64,000 nt of DNA, from the NCBI RefSeq assembly GCF_001653515.1, contig NZ_LYOY01000040.1:682001-746000 (forward strand), in the 5' to 3' direction. Source of the DNA: Streptomyces sp. ERV7 (GTDB taxonomy: Bacteria > Actinomycetota > Actinomycetes > Streptomycetales > Streptomycetaceae). Positions 59,293-64,000 of the stretch are shown in pieces (positions within the stretch are counted from its first letter, which is position 1; each line of letters starts with the position of its first letter). Made by a program: the position numbers and the translations under genes. The notes under the pieces are model-generated. The model saw only the letters and a program-made list of their open reading frames with translations. It was not told the DNA's origin and ran no database searches.

Positions 59293-59873
59293 GACGTCAC
59301 CCGCGCGTCCGCCGTCGGGGCCTGTACGGGAGGCGAGTGCCGCAGCGGGGTGAGCTGCTCGATGTCGTAGCGGACGCGCAGCTCCTGGACGGCCGCCGGG
59401 TCGATCCCGTCGCCGCTGTTGAGCAGTTCGAGCAGTTCCTCGAAGTACCGCTCGTGGTCCGGGGGAGGAGAGGCCTGGAACAGCATCCTGGCGGGGCGGC
59501 CGGTCGGGTTCGCGAAGGCGTGCGGGCAGCCGGGCGGCACCAGGATCATCGTCCCCGCCGTCGCCCGCAGATGGCGCTGACCGGACGGCGACTCCCACTC
59601 CCGCCAGTCGTCGAGGGTGCGGACCTTCGGCTCGAAGGCCATCACGTCCAGCTCGCCCTCCAGCAGGTAGAACAGCTCCTCGCTGCGGCTGTGGGCGTGC
59701 GCGCCGACGTCGAAGCCGGGCGGCACCACCACCTCGAAGGTGGAGGCGACCGTCGAGTGCGCGCCGGTGACCTTGAAGGTCACCTGCTGGGCGGCGGTCC
59801 TGACGGTCCGGCCGCCGCCGGGCGGGATCACCAGTCCGTCGGTGGGACGGGTGCGGGGGTCGAGGTCGTCCAC
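59289..59873 (-). CDS. Cupin quinone-forming monooxygenase (MomA-like)
   Basis: The product is 194 residues from GTG 59873 (ggagaga upstream). It is a single cupin barrel: GAHAHSRSEELFYLLEGELDV (motif 1, with His and Glu metal ligands) and TMILVPPGCPHAFANPTG (motif 2). An enzyme of this type lies beside rppA in S. coelicolor and S. antibioticus and oxidises tetrahydroxynaphthalene to the naphthoquinone flaviolin. The C-terminal helix (ERYFEELLELLNSGDG) is typical. It lies between the two P450 genes. Confidence 0.85.
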   Translation of the reverse strand: MDDLDPRTRPTDGLVIPPGGGRTVRTAAQQVTFKVTGAHSTVASTFEVVVPPGFDVGAHAHSRSEELFYLLEGELDVMAFEPKVRTLDDWREWESPSGQRHLRATAGTMILVPPGCPHAFANPTGRPARMLFQASPPPDHERYFEELLELLNSGDGIDPAAVQELRVRYDIEQLTPLRHSPPVQAPTADARVTS

Positions 59874-59908
59874 GGCTCTCTCCTCTCGGTACGGTTCCTG
59901 ACGTCCCG

Positions 59909-61105
59909 TCACCACTGCACCGGCAGTTCCCTGGGCCCGCGGATCAGCGCCCCGCGCTCCCACACCAGCTCCTCGTCCGGCACCGCGAGCCGCAGGCCGG
60001 GGAAGCGGTCCCACAGCGAGCGCAGCAGGATCTCGGACTCCATCCGGGCCAGCGTGGCGCCGGGGCAGTAGTGCGGGCCGTGCCCGAAGGCGACGTGCGG
60101 GTTGTGGGTCCGGTCGAAGTCGAGCTGCTCCGGATCGGCGAACACCCGCGGGTCGCGGTTGGCCGTGAGGTACGAGACGTAGACGGGGTCGCCCGCCGGG
60201 ATCAGCACCCCGCCCACCTCGACGTCCTCCAGGGCGATCCGTGAGAGGCCGACCGCGTTGCGGTGCGGGATGTAGCGCAGCAGCTCCTCCACGGCCTGCG
60301 GGACGAGCTCCGGCTCGGCGCGCAGCCGGGCCAGGTGTCCGGGCCGGGTGAGCAGCGCGTACACCATGTTCGCGCTGTTGTTGCGGACCGCGTGCGCGCC
60401 GCCGATCTGGATCAGCACGGCGAGGCCCACGGCCTCGTCCTGGTCGAGCAGGTCGTTGTCCATGGCGGCCGCGAGGACACCCGCCAGATCCTCCTCGGGC
60501 TCCGCCCTGCGCCGCTCGACGAGTTCGCGGAAGTACGCGGCCATCTCCGCCTTGGCCTGCTCACTGGCCTCGCGGCCGCGCGCGGCGGAGATGATGGTGT
60601 CCGACCAGTGCGCCATCTTCGACTGGTCCTCGTCCGGCACCCCCATCAGCGCGCACACCATGGCGAGCGGGAAGGGCCGGTTGAGGTGGGCCATCAGGTC
60701 GAGCGGTCCGCCTGTGCCCTCCATCCGGTCGAGCAGCCGGTCGACCACCTGCTGGGCGTGCTCGTGCAGTCGGCGCATGGACCGGGCGGTGAAGGCGCTG
60801 GCGACCACGCGGCGCATCCGGGTGTGGTCCGGCGGGTCCGCGAACCCGACGGCCCCGTCCATCGGGATGAAGTGCGGGGCCAGTCTGGTGACCTGACGCC
60901 CCATCACGGCCTGGCGGCTGAAGCGGGGGTCGACCGAGACGAACCGGACGTCGTCGTAGCGGGTCGCCAGCCAGGCGTGGCCCTCGCCGTTGGGCATCTT
61001 CACCCGGGCGACCGGCTCCTCGTGCAGCAGCCGCGCGAGCAGCGGGTCGAAGGCGAGGCCGGGCAGGTCCGGCGGCGCCCAGAAGTGGATCTGCGATGCG
61101 GCCAT
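59909..61105 (-). CDS. Cytochrome P450, CYP158A family (biflaviolin-synthase-like)
   Basis: A 398-residue P450 with strong overall likeness to CYP158A2: DRQVTRLAPHFIP-like GRQVTRLAPHFIPMDGAVGF, PPDHTRMRRVVASAFTAR, IPHRNAVGLSRIALEDVEVGG and GALIRGPRELPV. The Cys347 ligand lies in FGHGPHYCPGATL. The I-helix reads IGGAHAVRNN, without the acid-Thr pair. Expected reaction: oxidative C-C coupling of flaviolin to di- and trimers, coloured UV-protective pigments. It starts 33 bp after rppA. Confidence 0.92.
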   Translation of the reverse strand: MAASQIHFWAPPDLPGLAFDPLLARLLHEEPVARVKMPNGEGHAWLATRYDDVRFVSVDPRFSRQAVMGRQVTRLAPHFIPMDGAVGFADPPDHTRMRRVVASAFTARSMRRLHEHAQQVVDRLLDRMEGTGGPLDLMAHLNRPFPLAMVCALMGVPDEDQSKMAHWSDTIISAARGREASEQAKAEMAAYFRELVERRRAEPEEDLAGVLAAAMDNDLLDQDEAVGLAVLIQIGGAHAVRNNSANMVYALLTRPGHLARLRAEPELVPQAVEELLRYIPHRNAVGLSRIALEDVEVGGVLIPAGDPVYVSYLTANRDPRVFADPEQLDFDRTHNPHVAFGHGPHYCPGATLARMESEILLRSLWDRFPGLRLAVPDEELVWERGALIRGPRELPVQW

Positions 61106-61138
61106 GGCGTACTGGTCTCCTGTCTCGGTGGTGCGGGG

Positions 61139-62260
61139 TCAGACCGCCGGCTCCGGCACGGCTGTCTTCGGTACGGCGGATTCCCTGGGCGCTTCGGCCT
61201 TCCTGGACGGGGCGGGGGCGGCCCAGTGCCCCAGTGCCACCTCGGCGGTGATGCCCGGGCCGAACCCGGCGATCAGGCCCTTGGCCCGGTCCTCGACGCC
61301 GCCTTCGTCGAACAGCCGCCCGAGCGCGTCGAGGACGACGGCGCTGGCGATGTTCCCGTACTCGGTGAGCGTGGCGCGGCTGAACCGGAACGCCTCCGGC
61401 GGCACGCCGAGGTACTTGCAGAGGTCGTCCAGGATGCGCGGCCCGCCCGCATGGACGATGTAGAAGTCCAGGTTGGAGGCGTTCCAGCCATGTTGGTCGG
61501 CGAGTCTGCCGAGGACGGGCGCCAGGGCCTCCATGGTGCCCGGGACCCGCTTGTCGAGCAGGAAGTGGAATCCGGTCTCGCGCACCGCGTAGGCGATCCA
61601 GTCCTCGGTCTCCGGGACGAGGTAGGAGCCGTTGCGCTCCAGCCGGATCCCGGTGCCGCCCGAGCCCCGGACGACCGCCGCGGCCACGGCGTCGCCGAAC
61701 AGCCCGTTGGACAGCAGGGTGCCGACGCCCAGGTCGGTCGGCTGGTAGCTGAGCGAGCAGAACTCGCAGGCCACGATCAGTACGTTGGCCCCGGGATAGG
61801 CGGTGCAGAAGTCGTGTGCGCGGTTGATCGCGCTGCCGCCCGCCGCGCAGCCGAGTTGGGCGATCGGGATCTGGCGGGTCTCTGGCCGAAAACCCATGGT
61901 GTTGATCAACCAGGCCGTCAGAGAAGGCATCATGAACCCCGTGCACGAGACATAGACGATCAGATCGATGTCACGCGGCGACAGCTCGGCGGTCTCCAGC
62001 GCCTGCCGCACCACCTGCGGCACCCGTGCCTTGGCCTCCGCCTCGTACAGCGTGTTCCGCACCTCGAAGCCCGGGTGGCGCAGGGTGTCCTCAAGAGGCT
62101 GGACGATGTGCCGTTTGGCCACTCCGGTGTTCTCGATCAGGCGTAGCGCGAGGGCGAGCTGGGGATGGTCGGCGTGAACGGTGCGTACCAGGTCGAGGGT
62201 CTGCTCCGAGGTGATCACGTGCTCGGGCACGGCGACGGCAGGTCGGCACAAGACGGCCAT
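61139..62260 (-). CDS. rppA: 1,3,6,8-Tetrahydroxynaphthalene synthase (type III PKS RppA)
   Basis: A 373-residue type III polyketide synthase. The catalytic triad is Cys138 (AQLGCAAGGS), His270 (YIVHAGGPR) and Asn303 (EYGNIASA), with Cys106 (YVSCTGFMMPS), all at the numbering of S. coelicolor THN synthase. Five malonyl-CoA units give tetrahydroxynaphthalene. The last 25 residues form a Pro/Ala/Lys tail (APSRKAEAPRESAVPK) beyond the catalytic core. First gene of a minus-strand operon with two P450s and a cupin. Confidence 0.97.
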   Translation of the reverse strand: MAVLCRPAVAVPEHVITSEQTLDLVRTVHADHPQLALALRLIENTGVAKRHIVQPLEDTLRHPGFEVRNTLYEAEAKARVPQVVRQALETAELSPRDIDLIVYVSCTGFMMPSLTAWLINTMGFRPETRQIPIAQLGCAAGGSAINRAHDFCTAYPGANVLIVACEFCSLSYQPTDLGVGTLLSNGLFGDAVAAAVVRGSGGTGIRLERNGSYLVPETEDWIAYAVRETGFHFLLDKRVPGTMEALAPVLGRLADQHGWNASNLDFYIVHAGGPRILDDLCKYLGVPPEAFRFSRATLTEYGNIASAVVLDALGRLFDEGGVEDRAKGLIAGFGPGITAEVALGHWAAPAPSRKAEAPRESAVPKTAVPEPAV

Positions 62261-62480
62261 GGGCGGAACATCCTGGGGGTAGACGGCGCCCGGTCTCGTG
62301 ACGGGGGTCGGGCGGGCTGCCGGACAGCCGTGGTGGATCATTCCAGACCTGGGGGAGAAGTCCCCTCAGATCCATCTGAAAGTACACAAAAGTGTCATTC
62401 GACTGGCGGGCGTGACGCCGGACTGCCGGAGGCCGGGGCGCGCCGGAGAGACGAACGGGACGCACGAAGGGGAGTGGGCG
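62261..62480. promoter_or_regulatory. Divergent rppA / SDR control region
   Basis: A 220-bp region. acac and gtgt flank aaaa at 62384-62395, and gggga/tcccc arms at about 62352-62366 form a small stem. These are candidate operator elements for the rppA operon; no repressor can be assigned, although a MerR gene lies 1.4 kb away. Confidence 0.4.
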
Positions 62481-63272
62481 ATGTCGTCGGCATTACTGGA
62501 CGGGCGGGTGGCCCTGGTCACGGGGGCGAGCCGGGGGATCGGTGCCGCCGTCGCCCGCGCGCTGGGTGCGCACGGGGCGGCCGTGGCCGTGAACTATCTG
62601 CGCAACGCCGAGGCCGCGGCCGGGGTGGTCGCCGACATCGAGCGGTCCGGCGGGCGGGCCGTGGCGGTGGCGGGGGACATGAGCGACCTGGAGCAGGTAC
62701 GGGCCGTGGTGGCGGCGAGCACGGCGGCGCTGGGCGCGCCGGACGTCCTGGTCTGCAACGTGATGGTCGGCACCGAAGCCGTCGCCGCCAGGGCGGGGGC
62801 GGCCGGGAGCTTCGTCGACACCCCGCAGGGCATCGCCGCTGTCCGGGACGCGGTCGCCTCCCAGCTGGACGTGACGCTCGCCTGCTGCCACGCCGTCGTC
62901 CCCGCGATGCGCCGCCACGGCGGCGGCTCGATCGTCCTGATCGGCGCCTCGGCCACGCACAACCCCTACCCCGTGCCCGTCGAGATCACGGCGGCCAAGA
63001 GCGCCCAGGACGCGGTCGGCCGGGCGCTGGCGCGGGAGTTGGCCCCCGACAACATCCGCGTGAACACCGTCGCCCCCGGCTTCGTCCCCACCGACGCCAA
63101 CGCGGGCCCCGGCCAGGCGTCCCTGATCGCCCATGTCGCGGCCGGCACACCGCTGCCCGAGGCGATCGAGGCGCAGGACGTGGCGGACGCGGTCGTGGTG
63201 CTGGCCAGCGACCTGTCGAGGAAGGTCACGGGCACGTTCCTGCCCCTGGACGGCGGCCGTACGCTCCTGTGA
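62481..63272 (+). CDS. Short-chain dehydrogenase/reductase-like protein, catalytic Tyr replaced, TTA codon
   Basis: A 263-residue SDR. The cofactor motif is TGASRGIG (14-21) and the ADP-binding Asp lies in GDMSD. The active-site Ser157 (IGASATH) and Lys173 (ITAAKSAQ) are present, but the Tyr of YxxxK is Ile169, and the usual NNAG is CNVM. Reductase activity is therefore doubtful, or uses another residue. Codon 5 is TTA (62493-62495), implying bldA control. A good ribosome-binding site (gaaggggag) supports ATG 62481. Divergent from rppA. Confidence 0.85.
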   Translation: MSSALLDGRVALVTGASRGIGAAVARALGAHGAAVAVNYLRNAEAAAGVVADIERSGGRAVAVAGDMSDLEQVRAVVAASTAALGAPDVLVCNVMVGTEAVAARAGAAGSFVDTPQGIAAVRDAVASQLDVTLACCHAVVPAMRRHGGGSIVLIGASATHNPYPVPVEITAAKSAQDAVGRALARELAPDNIRVNTVAPGFVPTDANAGPGQASLIAHVAAGTPLPEAIEAQDVADAVVVLASDLSRKVTGTFLPLDGGRTLL

Positions 63273-63295
63273 GGCGGCGGTTAGGGTTCGACATC

Positions 63296-63709
63296 ATGAA
63301 CGACGATGTGGACGGCATTTCCGCTGGTGGTGAGCTCGCTGACGCGGTGTACGACGGGGTGTGCACGGGCAACGCGGGCCAGGACGCCGCGCTGGACCGG
63401 GGGTGGCTGCTCGGCCACTTCAAGGACGCCGGGGACCCGCGGCACAGCGAGGCCGTGGAGATCAAGTGGGGCGTCCACCCCCGTGGGGACGAGCGGGCGC
63501 GGTGGGTGACCGGCGAGGAGCGCACGGCCCTGCTCGTCCTGATCAGCGGCCGCTTCCGGGTGGAACTTCCGGGCCGCACCGTGACGTTGGCCGAGCAGGG
63601 CGACTACGTCGTGTGGGGCAAGGGGGTGGACCACTCCTGGTACGCGGAGGAGGAGTCCGTCGTCCTGACGGTCCGCTGGCCCTCGGTGCCGGGTTACCGG
63701 GTGGACTGA
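63296..63709 (+). CDS. Small cupin-fold protein
   Basis: A 137-residue protein from ATG 63296, 23 bp after the SDR gene. The C-terminal half is a cupin-like barrel: RTALLVLISGRFRVELPGRTV, QGDYVVWGKGVDHSWYAEEE, SVVLTVRWPS. A single His is present near the metal site, so metal binding is uncertain. Homologues are sometimes labelled signal peptidase I, but no Ser-Lys dyad is seen here. It ends overlapping the convergent MerR gene by 16 bp. Confidence 0.78.
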   Translation: MNDDVDGISAGGELADAVYDGVCTGNAGQDAALDRGWLLGHFKDAGDPRHSEAVEIKWGVHPRGDERARWVTGEERTALLVLISGRFRVELPGRTVTLAEQGDYVVWGKGVDHSWYAEEESVVLTVRWPSVPGYRVD

Positions 63710-64000
63710 CCGCGGTCGGCCGCGTCCCCGCTCCTGGCGCGTACCGCGTCGAGGTACTCGGCCACCGCGTCCCTGTTGCGGGTGAGGCAGTTGATGCGGG
63801 CGGTCATCCGGTCGCGCTGGAGCTCAAGGGTGGTGATCATCTCCGGCGTCGCGTCGGAGAGGTGGATGATCCGGGGCTCGTCCAGGCACGGCAGGATCTG
63901 CTTGATGATCCTGGTCGGAAGACCGGCGTCGAGCAGCCCTCTGATCTGCATGACCCGGGCCACGTTGACGTCGTCGTACTCGCGATAGCCGTTCGGTGTG
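63694..64000 (-). CDS. MerR-family regulator (3' part; gene runs off the right edge)
   Basis: The visible 101 residues begin within the winged helix (TPNGYREYDDVNVARVMQIR, the YREY wing motif) and continue through the dimerisation helix (LLDAGLPTRIIKQILPCLDE; ELQRDRMTARINCLTRNRDA). There is no C-terminal effector domain beyond the coiled coil, so it is a short MerR of the activator type. One Cys in ILPCLDE and one in INCLTRN do not form a SoxR-type iron-sulfur cluster motif (CxxCxxxxC). Its target is unknown. Confidence 0.85.
   Translation of the reverse strand, partial: TPNGYREYDDVNVARVMQIRGLLDAGLPTRIIKQILPCLDEPRIIHLSDATPEMITTLELQRDRMTARINCLTRNRDAVAEYLDAVRARSGDAADRGQSTR

Noticed and set aside
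63694..64000. Right-edge MerR protein as the missing SoxR
   Set aside because: It lacks the four-Cys iron-sulfur cluster motif that defines SoxR.

Overview
The window is chromosomal DNA of a Streptomyces or close relative. It has very high GC with GC-rich third codon positions, frequent GTG and TTG starts, and a gene order that I recognise from streptomycete cores. Two core blocks stand out: LacI regulator, glnR, hydrolase, MoaD-like protein and the cysA sulfur block up to nur and rsiG; and gpmA, phoU, phoR-phoP, carD, ispD-ispF, cysS and the TrmH-family methylase. No rRNA, tRNA, CRISPR array, transposase or integrase was recognised.

Layout. 1-13 kb: nitrogen regulator GlnR, a thiosulfate sulfurtransferase unit with a cysteine-containing leader peptide, the nickel regulator Nur, a folate-dependent Fe-S protein, D-aminoacyl-tRNA deacylase, the c-di-GMP-responsive anti-sigma factor RsiG, an L-asparaginase and an Eis-like acetyltransferase. 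13-18 kb: an accessory cassette of two GntR-type regulators, a HAD phosphatase and an APH-type kinase, ending in convergent genes that have lost their in-frame stops. 18-20.6 kb: a RecQ helicase with a phosphoribosyltransferase-like C-terminus. 20.7-31.7 kb: a compact type II polyketide cluster (TetR, PPOX-fold protein, SnoaL-like protein, two FAD oxygenases, tandem ABM oxygenase, cyclase, KS-alpha, KS-beta, ACP, ketoreductase, aromatase/cyclase). Its gene order is that of angucycline pathways. 32-41 kb: hemB, a molybdenum oxidoreductase with a TTA codon, a quinone oxidoreductase behind a SoxR-like promoter, HelD, YceI and an XRE regulator. 41-54.6 kb: YbjN protein, MFS carrier, glycolysis, phosphate control, CarD, isoprenoid precursors and CysRS. 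54.6-58 kb: DoxX and hypothetical membrane or lipoproteins. 58-64 kb: a type III polyketide (RppA, tetrahydroxynaphthalene) operon with two CYP158-like P450s and a cupin, divergent from an SDR gene.

How the genes fit together. Global nutrient control (GlnR for nitrogen, PhoPR-PhoU for phosphate, Nur for nickel) and development control (RsiG, TTA codons read through bldA) sit on the same arm as two aromatic polyketide pathways expected to make redox-active quinones. The quinone oxidoreductase between them has a promoter shaped like a SoxR target, so it may detoxify or recycle such quinones.

Odd features. At three places (about 34.72, 40.97 and 55.61 kb) a gene runs abruptly into an unrelated gene fragment, as if DNA were missing. 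A fourth place (about 17.6-17.7 kb) has either a scar or frameshifts. One scar leaves only the C-terminal quarter of mshA, the first mycothiol-biosynthesis gene. Whether these are real deletions or assembly losses cannot be decided from the sequence alone.
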